The notes under the pieces: generated by a model
What the model saw: only the letters and a program-made list of their open reading frames with translations
Database searches by the model: none
Told to the model about the DNA's origin: nothing
Assembly: GCF_002729955.1 (NCBI RefSeq)
Contig: NZ_PBYA01000027.1
Span: 124,001 to 188,000, forward strand
Length of the DNA: 64,000 bases
Direction: 5' to 3'
Source of the DNA: Salinisphaera sp.
GTDB taxonomy: Bacteria; Pseudomonadota; Gammaproteobacteria; Nevskiales; Salinisphaeraceae
In this document: positions 8,872 through 17,722 of the stretch, piece by piece
Position numbering within the stretch: the first letter of the stretch is position 1
Layout of the letters: each line of letters starts with the position of its first letter
Translations under genes and position numbers: made by a program

Positions 8872-10677
8872 TCAATCGCTTTTCGGCTTGGTCCGGCGCT
8901 TGCCCGGTTTGGCCTTACCCGATTTGGCCTTGGCCTTGCCCGGTTTTTTCGGTCCCGGTTTGGGCTTGGGTTTGCGGCGCCCGGCGGGCGGCGCCGGCGG
9001 TGCGCCCTGCTCACGACTGATCGCGAGCTGACGCCCGCCCACCCATACCGTCTTGAGATGGGCGAAGATGTCTTCGGGCATGCCCTTGGGCAGGTCGACG
9101 AGGCTGAAGTCGTCGCGAATGTCGATACGGCCGATATGCGCGCTGTCCACGCCCGCCTCGTTGGCGATCGCGCCGACGATATTGCGCGGCTCGACGCCGT
9201 GGCTGCGGCCGACCTCGATACGAAACGTTTCCAGATCACCCGCGCCGAACGATTGTTGGCGTGCAGCCCCCTTGTTCGCGCTCTTGGGCGTCTGGGAGCC
9301 CATGTCGCGCCGGCCTGCAGCACGATCGGCCTTACCCGGCGACAGCATCAGCGGCTCGTCGCCCTGGGCCAGATAGGCCAGCGCCGCGGCCAGTTCTTCG
9401 GGCTCGACGTTGTGTTCGGCACGATATTCATCGAGCAGTTCGCGAAACGGCTTGAGCTTGCCTTCGGCCAGCGTGACCGAAATACGCTGCTTGAAACGGG
9501 CCACGCGCTGCTCGTTGACCTCGGCAATGCTGGGCAGGTCCATCGGCTCGATAGCCTGGCGGGTGGCACGTTCGATGGCCTTGAACAGATGCTTTTCGCG
9601 CATCGTCACGAACAGAATGGCATCGCCCTCGCGTCCGGCGCGGCCGGTACGCCCGATACGGTGCACATAGGCCTCGGTATCGTGCGGGATATCGAAATTG
9701 ATCACGTGGCTGATGCGTTCCACGTCGAGCCCGCGGGCCGCCACGTCGGTGGCCACGATGATATCGAGCTGCCCGTTCTTGAGTTTGGCGACCGTGCGCT
9801 CGCGCTGGTTCTGGGCGATGTCGCCGTTGAGCGCCGCGCAGGCATAACCGCGGGCCGACAGCCGCTCGGCGAGCTCGTCGGTGGATTTCTTGGTGCGTGC
9901 GAACACGATCATCGCATCGAAGGGTTCGGCTTCGAGCAACCGTGTGAGCGCATCCAGCTTGCTCGTGCCGCCACCGACGATCCAGTAGCGCTGGCGAATA
10001 TTGACCGCCGTCGTGGTCTTCGTCTGAATGGTGATTTCCTGCGGCTCGCGCAGGTGGGTCTTGGCAATACGACGGATCGCGCTGGGCATGGTGGCCGAAA
10101 ACAGCGCGACCTGGCGCTGGGCCGGGCTCTGCTCGAAGATCCATTCCACGTCTTCGATGAAGCCCATGCGCAGCATTTCATCGGCTTCGTCGAGCACCAT
10201 CCAGTCAAGCGCGTCGAGCTTGAGCGTGCCGCGCTTGAGATGATCCATCACCCGGCCGGGCGTACCCACCACGACGTGCACACCACGCTTGAGCGCCGCC
10301 AACTGCGGGCCGTAGCCCTGCCCGCCGTAGATCGGCAGCACATGAAAGCCCGGTATATGGGCCGCATAGCGCTGAAAGGCTTCGGCGACCTGAATGGTGA
10401 GTTCGCGGGTGGGGGTAAGCACCAGCGCCTGGGGCGCCTTTCCGGCCCGCTCGGTCAGGCCGGAAAGAATGGGCAGCGCGAAAGCCGCGGTCTTGCCGGT
10501 GCCGGTCTGGGCCTGGCCCAGCACGTCCTTGCCGGCAAGCAGGGGCGGAATGGTCGCGGCCTGGATCGGCGACGGTGTTTCATAGCCGACGTCCGCGAGC
10601 GCGGCCATGACGGCATCGGAGAGCGCCAGATCGCTGAAAGCGACCTGGGCGGATTCGTTTTCTTTAGGGGTGGACAT
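8872..10677 (-). CDS. deaD: DEAD-box ATP-dependent RNA helicase, DeaD/CsdA type with DbpA-like RNA-binding domain
   Basis: RNA helicase of 601 aa. The N-terminal Q motif (TPSPIQ), Walker A (AQTGTGKT), DEAD box (VLDEADEML), SAT and the C-lobe HRIGRTGRAGREG are all present in order. After the helicase core comes a region matching the DbpA/CsdA RNA-binding domain (ETFRIEVGRSHGVEPRNIVG onward, about residues 470-550), then a Lys/Pro-rich basic tail. Family members remodel rRNA during ribosome assembly and act at low temperature; a csp gene lies in the same window. The start chosen is ATG at 10677 (MSTPKENES); an upstream ATG at 10695 is less likely. It lies 73 nt downstream of the dadA-like gene, separated by a possible terminator. 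Confidence 0.93.
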   Translation of the reverse strand: MSTPKENESAQVAFSDLALSDAVMAALADVGYETPSPIQAATIPPLLAGKDVLGQAQTGTGKTAAFALPILSGLTERAGKAPQALVLTPTRELTIQVAEAFQRYAAHIPGFHVLPIYGGQGYGPQLAALKRGVHVVVGTPGRVMDHLKRGTLKLDALDWMVLDEADEMLRMGFIEDVEWIFEQSPAQRQVALFSATMPSAIRRIAKTHLREPQEITIQTKTTTAVNIRQRYWIVGGGTSKLDALTRLLEAEPFDAMIVFARTKKSTDELAERLSARGYACAALNGDIAQNQRERTVAKLKNGQLDIIVATDVAARGLDVERISHVINFDIPHDTEAYVHRIGRTGRAGREGDAILFVTMREKHLFKAIERATRQAIEPMDLPSIAEVNEQRVARFKQRISVTLAEGKLKPFRELLDEYRAEHNVEPEELAAALAYLAQGDEPLMLSPGKADRAAGRRDMGSQTPKSANKGAARQQSFGAGDLETFRIEVGRSHGVEPRNIVGAIANEAGVDSAHIGRIDIRDDFSLVDLPKGMPEDIFAHLKTVWVGGRQLAISREQGAPPAPPAGRRKPKPKPGPKKPGKAKAKSGKAKPGKRRTKPKSD

Positions 10678-10714
10678 GCACAGCCTGGCAGGCACGGGCG
10701 CTCAGCTGCGCCCG

Positions 10715-10739
10715 AAAAAACACTGCGCCGGAATGGCGC
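10715..10739 (-). terminator. Possible intrinsic terminator between the dadA-like gene and deaD
   Basis: On the minus strand a GCGCC-ATTCC-GGCGC hairpin is followed by AGTG and six T. The stem is only 5 bp and the T-run is offset by 4 nt, so termination is probably partial. If real, it would insulate deaD from the glycine-responsive transcript. Confidence 0.45.
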
Positions 10740-10750
10740 GGGCGCTCATT

Positions 10751-12013
10751 CTACCCGTTATTCACGGCCGCCGGTCCCCGTTTTTCCGACGCGGCATCGT
10801 CGATGATCGCGGCGATCGAGTCCGCGGTAAGCGCCGACAGCGTCCAGCCCAGATGGCCGTGACCGGTGTTGTAGAACACGTTCGGCGCCTTTCCGCCGCC
10901 CACGCGCGGCATCATGTCGGGCATCATCGGGCGCAGACCGGCCCAGGGCACCACCTGACGGGTTTTGACATCGGGAAAGCATTGTTTCACCCAGTCGACC
11001 AGCGGCACGATGCGGTCGGCGCGAATATCGCGGTTGAAGCCGTTGAACTCGGCGGTACCGGCCACCCGCAGACGGTCGTCGCCCAGGCGCGCGCAGACGA
11101 GCTTGGTTTCGTCATCCAGCAGGCTGACCTCGGGCGCGGCCTGTCTGGAGGCCTCGTCTTCCAGATCCACCGTGATCGAGTAGCCCTTCACCGGATAGAC
11201 GTTGACCCGGTCGCCCAGCTGCGAGGCGATTTCACGGCTGCCGGTGCCGGCACAGACCACCACCCCGTCGAAGTCGAGCGTGACGCGGTCTTCGGGGGTA
11301 TCGTTATCGCAGGCTGCGATCGTCACGCGGCGGCCATCGGTCTCGACGCTTTCCACGCTGTGGTTGTAGCGAAACTGCACGCCCTGGGCATGCGCGGCCT
11401 TCGCCAGGCCCTGGGTGAACTTGTGAATATCGCCGCTGGAGTCGCTTTCGGTGAAGAAGCCGCCGTAATACTCGCCGGCCAGCGCCGGCTCGATCGTACG
11501 CATTTCTTCCGGCGTGACCGGGCGCCGCTCAAGCCCGCCCTCGGCCAGCAGCTTCGAGACTTTCTCGGCATGACGATAGCCGGCCCGATTGCGATAGATA
11601 TGCAGAATGCCCTTGCGCTTGACGTCGAAGTCGATGTTCTCGCGCTCGGCCCAGGAGAAAAGGAACTCCCGCGCCTCGATCGCCATACGCGCGGTCTCGC
11701 TGGTGTTCTGGCCGTAGCGAGGAATCGCAGCAATGAATTCCAAAAACCAGGACAGCTTGTGCCAGGACGGTTTCGGATTCACCAGCAGCGGCGCATCGCT
11801 GCGAAACATCCATTTCATGCCCTTGAACACCATCGGCCAATGGTTCCAGACCTCCGCGTTGGAGGCCGACAGCTGGCCGCCGTTGGCAAACGAGGTTTCC
11901 ATCGCGGCATAGCGGTTGCGGTCGAACAGCGTCACGCTATAACCGCGACGCACGAGCGCGTAGGCCGTGGTGACCCCGGTGATACCACCGCCGATGATTG
12001 CTATGTGGTTCAT
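10751..12013 (-). CDS. dadA: FAD-dependent D-amino-acid dehydrogenase, DadA family, under a glycine riboswitch
   Basis: Flavoprotein of 420 aa of the DAO/DadA family. The dinucleotide-binding motif IAIIGGGITGVTTAYALVRRG occupies residues 4-24. Further family blocks are SFANGGQLS (about 41-49), PVKGYSITVDLED, AGLRPMMPDMMPRVG and NTGHGHLGWTLS near the C-terminus. DadA deaminates D-amino acids to 2-oxo acids and passes electrons to quinone; related FAD enzymes use glycine or sarcosine. A tandem glycine riboswitch occupies its leader, so the physiological substrate or signal may be glycine, and a class V glyoxylate-type aminotransferase lies 2.5 kb away. The dadA name is by family; substrate specificity is open. 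ATG at 12013. Confidence 0.88.
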   Translation of the reverse strand: MNHIAIIGGGITGVTTAYALVRRGYSVTLFDRNRYAAMETSFANGGQLSASNAEVWNHWPMVFKGMKWMFRSDAPLLVNPKPSWHKLSWFLEFIAAIPRYGQNTSETARMAIEAREFLFSWAERENIDFDVKRKGILHIYRNRAGYRHAEKVSKLLAEGGLERRPVTPEEMRTIEPALAGEYYGGFFTESDSSGDIHKFTQGLAKAAHAQGVQFRYNHSVESVETDGRRVTIAACDNDTPEDRVTLDFDGVVVCAGTGSREIASQLGDRVNVYPVKGYSITVDLEDEASRQAAPEVSLLDDETKLVCARLGDDRLRVAGTAEFNGFNRDIRADRIVPLVDWVKQCFPDVKTRQVVPWAGLRPMMPDMMPRVGGGKAPNVFYNTGHGHLGWTLSALTADSIAAIIDDAASEKRGPAAVNNG

Positions 12014-12044
12014 ATGCCCTTATCCGATTGTCGTGCTTGGATGC

Positions 12045-12060
12045 CCTGCAATCGTGCAGG
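12045..12060 (-). promoter_or_regulatory. Hairpin between riboswitch and start codon (candidate expression platform)
   Basis: A perfect 6-bp inverted repeat, CCTGCA-CGAT-TGCAGG, lies between the second glycine aptamer and the dadA-like ATG, about 31 nt upstream of the start. It has no T-run, so if it is part of the switch it more likely acts on translation or through alternative pairing than as an intrinsic terminator. Functional role is inferred. Confidence 0.45.
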
Positions 12061-12064
12061 TGCC

Positions 12065-12255
12065 GCCCCTTCCGTCACTGAACCTGAGAGATTCACCCAC
12101 GGCCGAGCCACCGTGTGCTTGCTCCTTCGGTGCACGCGACCCCGCGGCCGCGCGACTCTTCGGATATGGCCGCGATAACGGTCCGTGGTGCCTGAGAGTT
12201 TCCGGGGCGGTTGCTCCTTCGGCGCCGGCGCTCGCGCACCGATCTCTCCCACTAT
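12065..12255 (-). ncRNA. Tandem glycine riboswitch (two aptamers) in the leader of the dadA-like gene
   Basis: Two consecutive glycine-aptamer cores read on the minus strand. Aptamer I (about 12255-12178) contains GGGAGAGA, then GGCGCCGAAGGAGCAACC, then ACTCTCAGGCACCACGGACC. Aptamer II (about 12163-12070) contains GTGCACCGAAGGAGCAAGCA, then GAATCTCTCAGGTTCAGTGA. The CCGAAGGRGCAA loop followed by CTCTCAGG is the diagnostic core of the glycine class, and the head-to-tail pair with a short linker is the cooperative tandem form. The leader ends about 50 nt before the ATG at 12013. Boundaries are approximate; class assignment is firm. Confidence 0.93.
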
Positions 12256-12362
12256 CGCGTTGAGGTTGTAGAACTGATGGTCGTATACAGCTCGATATGA
12301 CATCGCCGGCAGCGGTGTTCAAGATCGATAACAGTTTATTCAAGATACCACGAGCAATCGTC

Positions 12363-12740
12363 ATGCCAACAACGCCCAAGGTCTACCGCGCGAGCGACAG
12401 CGTCGAGTTCGACACGCCGGAACGCTGCGCCATACTCGAGGTTGCCAACAGCGCACAGGATCCGGCGGTTTCCATTGCCCGTGCCCGTGTCGAACCCGGC
12501 GTGACTACTGCCTGGCATCGGCTGCACGGCACGGCCGAACGGTATCTCGTCGTCGAGGGTGAAGGGTTGGTGGAAGTCGGCGCGAATCTCAGAGAAAAGG
12601 TCGCGGCGGGCGACGTGGTGGCGATCCCGCCGGATACGGCGCAACGCATCACCAACACGGGCGACGAACCGCTGCTGTTCTATGCCATCTGTACGCCACG
12701 CTTTGAGCCCGGCTGCTACGAAGCGCTCGACTCGGCTTGA
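12363..12740 (+). CDS. Small cupin-domain protein
   Basis: Single cupin barrel of 125 aa. Cupin motif 1 is visible as WHRLHGTAERYLVVEGEG (about residues 46-63) and motif 2 as GDVVAIPPDTAQRITNTG (about 80-97). The metal-binding pattern is incomplete: motif 1 has the HxH replaced by HRLH plus a later E, and motif 2 has Q where the second His is usual, so metal binding is uncertain. The frame is open upstream to 12297, but the ATG at 12363 gives the standard length. The gene diverges from the riboswitch-controlled dadA-like gene and may share its promoter region. No substrate is suggested. Confidence 0.82.
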   Translation: MPTTPKVYRASDSVEFDTPERCAILEVANSAQDPAVSIARARVEPGVTTAWHRLHGTAERYLVVEGEGLVEVGANLREKVAAGDVVAIPPDTAQRITNTGDEPLLFYAICTPRFEPGCYEALDSA

Positions 12741-12759
12741 GCAATCGAAGGTGTCGACC

Positions 12760-13791
<1,032 letters not shown>

Positions 13792-14280
13792 TGGACGGGC
13801 TGCGGCAGCGATGTGCGCCTACACGCACCGACAGCGAAAACCACCCCCATTTCGACCCCGTTTCTCATGCCTGTGGTGGACTCAACCGCCGCCCGTGCGT
13901 CCAGCGCGCCACGAAAGCGTTGTAGCCCTCGTTCGTGCTGCGCTTTCGGCGACACTCTCGGCCGCTACGTCTTGCTCGTTATAAATTGAAAACCGGGCCG
14001 TGTCGATGATTCTGCGCAAGGACAGGCCGGGTCTGCACGCCCGAAAGTAGTCGCAACCCACGCCCCAGTATGAACGAACGTTCAGGCCAGTCCGAGAAAA
14101 TACTCGCGTTTTCCTGAACCTGCGTCCGCGCCCCTGCCGTTATCGGCGCCTTTCCACACCCGCCTATTCTGCCGTCTCGTTGTCAGCGCGCGCTTGTAGA
14201 GTGCGTGTCTCCGCCTCACCCAAGGCGTCACGCGGGCGCCCCCTAGCGTGCGATCGACTGGTAAAGAACGGCGTGAACCC

Positions 14281-14403
14281 ATGATTACCGCTGAGCAAGC
14301 TCTGGAACGTTTGAAGCTTGGCACCCTTCAGTTCGTCGATATCAATCCGGCACCAAAACAGCTGACTACGTCAGTCTGCGTCCGCTGGTCTCAACGCCAT
14401 TGA
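14281..14403 (+). pseudogene. Possible 5' remnant of a beta-carbonic anhydrase-like gene
   Basis: A 40-codon frame begins MITAEQALERLKLGTLQFV, which resembles the N-terminal helix of beta-class carbonic anhydrases (pattern xxxEALxRLKxGNxRFV). The similarity stops after about 20 residues. The rest runs through the dispersed repeat and ends at a TGA, and no zinc-site motifs (CxDSR, HxxC) follow in any frame. I read it as a truncated remnant in which the repeat abuts the break. The similarity is short and from memory, so chance is possible. Confidence 0.3.
14320..14376. repeat. Two-block dispersed repeat, copy A
   Basis: Block 1 is GGCACCCTTCAG (14320-14331). Block 2 (14347-14376) begins CCGGCACC and contains AAACAGCTGACT followed by a GCTGAC-TAC-GTCAGT hairpin. 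The same two blocks in the same order occur at 49017-49122; block 2 is identical at 26 of 30 positions. Spacing between blocks is 15 nt here and 64 nt in the other copy. Confidence 0.7.
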
Positions 14404-14508
14404 AAAGCAAACGCCGGCACGCGTCCGTCTCTTTGCTTTAATGGCTTCACGCCCGTCGGCCGTGGCGCCCTTGATGCCGCGGTTTCCCGATCGAGCCGCG
14501 GTGGCATG

Positions 14509-15636
14509 TCAGCGCACCTTGTCGAGTGCATCGGTAAAGCGCGCGGCACAGCCGTCGACGTCGTAGAGCTTGTCCAGGCCGAACAGGCCCACGCGAAACG
14601 ACTGGAAATCGTCGCCCTCGCCGCACATCAGCGGTACGCCGGCGGCGATCTGCACGCCGGCTTCGACGAAGCGCTTGCCGGACTGAATCTCCGGATCCTG
14701 GGTATAGCTCACCACCACACCCGAGGCCTGATAGCCGGGGGCGGCCACACTGCTGAAGCCTCGGGCTTCGAGCGCGTCGCGTACCGCGCGACCGAGCGCG
14801 AACTGGCGTTCGCGGGCACGCTCGAAACCCAGCTCACGGGTTTCCTCCATCATCGCCAGCAGGCGGGTCAGCCCGTCGGTGGGCATGGTCGCGTGATAGG
14901 CCTGACCGCCCGCTTCGTAGGTCTCCGTGATCTGCAGCCATTTGCGCAGATCGCAGGCATAGCTGCTGCTGGTCGTGGCCTCGATACGCAGGCGCGCGCG
15001 TTCGCTGAGCATCACCATCGCGCAGCACGGCGAGGCGCTCCAGCCTTTCTGCGGCGCGCTGATGAGTACATCGATACCGCAGGCCTGCATGTCCACCCAG
15101 TGGGTGCCCGAGGCAATACAGTCGAGCACGAACAGGCCGCCGACGGCATGCACCGCCTCGGCCACCGCCCGCAGGTAATCGTCGGGCAGCAGCAGGCCGG
15201 CAGAGGTCTCGACATGCGGCGCGAAGACCATGGCCGGGCGTTCCGTCTCGATCCGTTCCACCACCTGGGCAATGGGCGCCGGCTCGAAGGGCGACTGAGG
15301 CCCATCGCCCTGGGGCCGCGCGCACAGCACGCTCGTCGAGGCCGGAATGGCGCCCATATCCATGATCTGCGTCCAGCGGTAACTGAACCAGCCGTTGCGG
15401 ATGATCAGACAATGCGCGTCCTGGGCAAACTGACGGGCCACTGCTTCCATGCCGAATGTGCCGCTACCCGGCACGATCACGGCCGACGGCGCGTTATAGA
15501 CTTCCTTGAGCACCGCCGAAACCTCGGTCAGCACGTGCTTGAAGCGCGCCGACATGTGGTTGAGGGCACGGTCGGTATAGACCACCGAGTATTCCAGCAA
15601 GCCGTCGGGGTCCACGGCTGAGTCTGCCTGGGTCAT
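14509..15636 (-). CDS. Class V PLP aminotransferase, alanine/serine-glyoxylate aminotransferase type
   Basis: Pyridoxal-phosphate enzyme of 375 aa, fold type I class V. The PGSGTFGMEAVARQF block near residue 60 and DCIASGTHWVDMQACGID mark the family, and the probable Schiff-base lysine is in SAPQKGW (about residue 195). Family members move an amino group between alanine or serine and glyoxylate, giving glycine or the reverse. The neighbouring glycine-controlled flavoprotein makes a glycine/glyoxylate role attractive, but the substrate cannot be read from sequence. Two in-frame ATGs exist, at 15645 and 15636. The second has an AGGA at proper spacing, so I take 15636. It is divergent from the AcpH-like gene. 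Confidence 0.85.
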   Translation of the reverse strand: MTQADSAVDPDGLLEYSVVYTDRALNHMSARFKHVLTEVSAVLKEVYNAPSAVIVPGSGTFGMEAVARQFAQDAHCLIIRNGWFSYRWTQIMDMGAIPASTSVLCARPQGDGPQSPFEPAPIAQVVERIETERPAMVFAPHVETSAGLLLPDDYLRAVAEAVHAVGGLFVLDCIASGTHWVDMQACGIDVLISAPQKGWSASPCCAMVMLSERARLRIEATTSSSYACDLRKWLQITETYEAGGQAYHATMPTDGLTRLLAMMEETRELGFERARERQFALGRAVRDALEARGFSSVAAPGYQASGVVVSYTQDPEIQSGKRFVEAGVQIAAGVPLMCGEGDDFQSFRVGLFGLDKLYDVDGCAARFTDALDKVR

Positions 15637-15765
15637 GGCGAACATCCTGTTCTGGTTTCGGTCTTGGGCCGCTACTTTGGCATAGAACGCCCCGGTAGAA
15701 GGACACTCTTGAACGCGTGAAGCCGGGGGGCCTTATGCTGTGCGCATGCGAGATGGATATTCGTC

Positions 15766-16359
15766 ATGAACCTGCTTGCCCACCTGCTGCTTGCCGAACG
15801 CAGCGAGACCTCGTTCGCCGGCCAGATTCTCGGCGACGAGATCAAGGGACGTCTGGACGATCGTTTCCAGCCGCCGGTACGTCACGGCATTCGCCTGCAC
15901 CGCGCGATCGACGGCCATAGCGACGCTCATGACGGGCATCGGCGCCTGCGCAATCTGTTCGAGGCGCCGCACCGGCGCTACGCCGGTATTCTCGTGGATA
16001 TCGGGCTCGACCACGCCCTAGCCCGGCACTGGGCCGACTTTCACACGGATTCGCTCGCATCATTTGCCCGCCACGCACAGCGCCGGGTGATGGCCGAATG
16101 GCCTTCCAACGCGCCGTTCAGCCGGTTGCGCCTGCGCGGGCTGGGCAACGTACTGGAGGGTTATCGTAATCCCCAGGGCATTCAGCGCGCGCTCAATTCC
16201 GTCGCGGCCCGACTTCGGCGCGACAACCCGGTCGCCGACGCACTGCCGGCCATTCAGGCACGCCAGCAGGCCTTTGCCGAAGAGCTCGACCTGCTTATCG
16301 ACGATCTGACCAAACTCGTCGCGCGTATCGACCAGTCGGCACGTGACCCGGAGCAATAA
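15766..16359 (+). CDS. Acyl carrier protein phosphodiesterase, AcpH family
   Basis: 197 aa, the usual AcpH length (E. coli about 193 aa). The N-terminal MNLLAHLLLA and GIRLHRAIDGHSDAH blocks, then RRYAGILVDIGLDHALARHW, match the family's metal-dependent HD-like core. AcpH removes the 4'-phosphopantetheine arm from holo-ACP. The ATG at 15766 follows the divergent aminotransferase gene by about 130 nt. The gene stands alone, convergent with the unknown 200-aa gene (26 nt between stops). Confidence 0.87.
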   Translation: MNLLAHLLLAERSETSFAGQILGDEIKGRLDDRFQPPVRHGIRLHRAIDGHSDAHDGHRRLRNLFEAPHRRYAGILVDIGLDHALARHWADFHTDSLASFARHAQRRVMAEWPSNAPFSRLRLRGLGNVLEGYRNPQGIQRALNSVAARLRRDNPVADALPAIQARQQAFAEELDLLIDDLTKLVARIDQSARDPEQ

Positions 16360-16385
16360 TCCCGATATCGGCGCGCGAGCCCGTG

Positions 16386-16988
16386 CTAGCCATCCTCGGC
16401 GGGCTGTTCGGGCGCGTTGTTTTCCAGGCGTTTGCGTACATCGATATCGCGCATGCGGCGGATATCGGGCGTCTCGATCTGCTTGGCGACGTATTTGGCG
16501 ACTTGATGCTTGAGCTCACCTTCGATATCGGCCACGACGTCGAGTACGGAGGCCCGCAGGCCCTGGGCATTCACCTCGACATCGATATCGTTTTCGGTCG
16601 GCGACGGGATGTCGATGAAGATATGCAGAGGCTGCTTTGCCCGCGCGGTCAGCTTCAGGTGGGCACGTACCTGGATGTCGAAGCGATGGTCGTGGGCCGC
16701 CAGCCGTACGGTCAGATCGAGATCGATGGGAATCATCAAGGCGAACTCGATCAGCTCGCCCTCGCGGCGCGTGACCGACGGCTCGCGAATACTGCCTTCG
16801 GCCTGAATCGTGGCCAGACCCGCCGGCCCGGCCTCACGCGGACCGAAGTCCACGGCGTTCCCGGTGAGGTTGGCCATGGCCTTTTCGACCCGCTCCACGG
16901 TCACCGCGTGCTCGAAGAAATCGCGACCGAAATCCTCGTAGGAATATTCCGTACGCAGCTCGGGACTGGGTTCGGGTGCCTTGGCCAT
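16386..16988 (-). CDS. Conserved-looking hypothetical 200-aa protein
   Basis: I do not recognise the family. There is no signal peptide or helix long enough to span a membrane. The N-terminus (YEDFGRDFFEHAVTVERVEK) is amphipathic helix. The middle alternates hydrophobic and polar residues in long beta-like stretches with a centrally repeated pattern (EFALMIPIDLDLTVRL, FDIQVRAHLKLTARA, LHIFIDIPSP), then a helical acidic/basic tail. This would suit a curved beta-sheet lipid-binding fold of the SMP/BPI kind, but that is only a visual impression. Coding is supported by length, codon use and sensible spacing between neighbours. The gene is single, convergent with acpH, upstream of ialB on the same strand order. 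Confidence 0.75.
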   Translation of the reverse strand: MAKAPEPSPELRTEYSYEDFGRDFFEHAVTVERVEKAMANLTGNAVDFGPREAGPAGLATIQAEGSIREPSVTRREGELIEFALMIPIDLDLTVRLAAHDHRFDIQVRAHLKLTARAKQPLHIFIDIPSPTENDIDVEVNAQGLRASVLDVVADIEGELKHQVAKYVAKQIETPDIRRMRDIDVRKRLENNAPEQPAEDG

Positions 16989-17091
16989 ATCGTTACCTTT
17001 TTTGATTATTCTCGCTCAAACCCATCTCAGCGCCCCCGGCAAGGCTCTGCGCCGCACCGGGGCTGCTTATATAGCCGACAGCGGTCGCGCC

Positions 17092-17598
17092 TTACTTGCG
17101 GATACGGTTGTCGGCATTGGTGAAACCCTGTAACGACACTTTCAGGTCGATACGATCGCCGCGCGGGCCGATCAGGCTCACCGTCGCCCGGCTGCCACTA
17201 CGCAGCTTGTTGCGCAGCGCGTCGTCCACCGGAAAATCGGCACGACAGCCCTGCTCCAGACAGATCTGGAACGGGAAACGCCGGGCCTGGTCGCCATCGA
17301 CCTGAAACTGCACGCCCGGCGCGAGACGGGTGCCCAGCGGCAGGATGAACACCATCGCCGCGGTATCGACTTCCGGCGGGTAGCCCATCACGACGCGCAG
17401 GATCGGCTTGCCGTTAGCCGGGCTGTTCACCAGCTGGGTCATCTCGCAGGCCCCGTCACCCTGCTCCGGACAGCGCACCTCCCAGTCCTGGAAGCTCTCG
17501 ACCTTGCCGCCGTCCTGGGCCGAAGCGGCGGTGGAGACACAAAGCACGGCAACGAACAGCAGGACAGCGCGCAACGGCAGGACAAGACGTGAAGACAT
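17092..17598 (-). CDS. Invasion-associated locus B (IalB) family exported protein
   Basis: 168-aa periplasmic protein. A clear signal peptide (MSSRLVLPLRAVLLFVAVLC, cleavage near ASA-QDG at about residue 26) is followed by FQDWEVRCPEQGDGACEMTQ, the IalB entry motif. Four cysteines (VRC, GAC, QIC, QGC) are placed as in the family for two disulfides. IalB proteins were named in Bartonella invasion but are widespread in free-living proteobacteria, where their role is unknown. The frame is open upstream to 17724, but the signal peptide fixes the start at 17598. It is divergent from the DUF218 gene. Confidence 0.88.
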   Translation of the reverse strand: MSSRLVLPLRAVLLFVAVLCVSTAASAQDGGKVESFQDWEVRCPEQGDGACEMTQLVNSPANGKPILRVVMGYPPEVDTAAMVFILPLGTRLAPGVQFQVDGDQARRFPFQICLEQGCRADFPVDDALRNKLRSGSRATVSLIGPRGDRIDLKVSLQGFTNADNRIRK

Positions 17599-17722
17599 AA
17601 CGAGTGACCCGAAGTATGTGTTTGTCGATACTTTACTAGACAATACGACCCCCGTGGCATACGCACACGTACAACGCCGTTCAAGCGGCAAACGTGACGC
17701 TATTTGAACAGGAGAGCCGGCC

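Larger units (their letters stand above)
13792..14508. other. Gene-poor 0.7 kb region with remnant ORF and repeat copy
   Basis: 717 nt without an intact recognisable gene. It holds the diguanylate cyclase promoter region, an interrupted palindrome TGAAC-GAAC-GTTCA (14071-14084), a 40-codon reading frame that looks like a gene remnant (14281-14403) and one copy of a two-block repeat (14320-14376) found again at 49.0-49.1 kb. Otherwise nothing recognisable. Confidence 0.5.

Noticed and set aside
8665-10806. 713-codon open frame on the plus strand
   Set aside because: Antisense of the DEAD-box helicase gene with GC-derived composition and no homology landmarks.
10607-12178. 523-codon open frame on the plus strand
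   Set aside because: Antisense of the dadA-like gene and of the riboswitch leader; no coding evidence.
14071-14084. TGAAC-GAAC-GTTCA palindrome as a second LexA-type box
   Set aside because: It fits the Gram-positive GAAC-N4-GTTC pattern, but this organism uses the CTGT-N8-ACAG type at imuA, and no SOS gene starts here.
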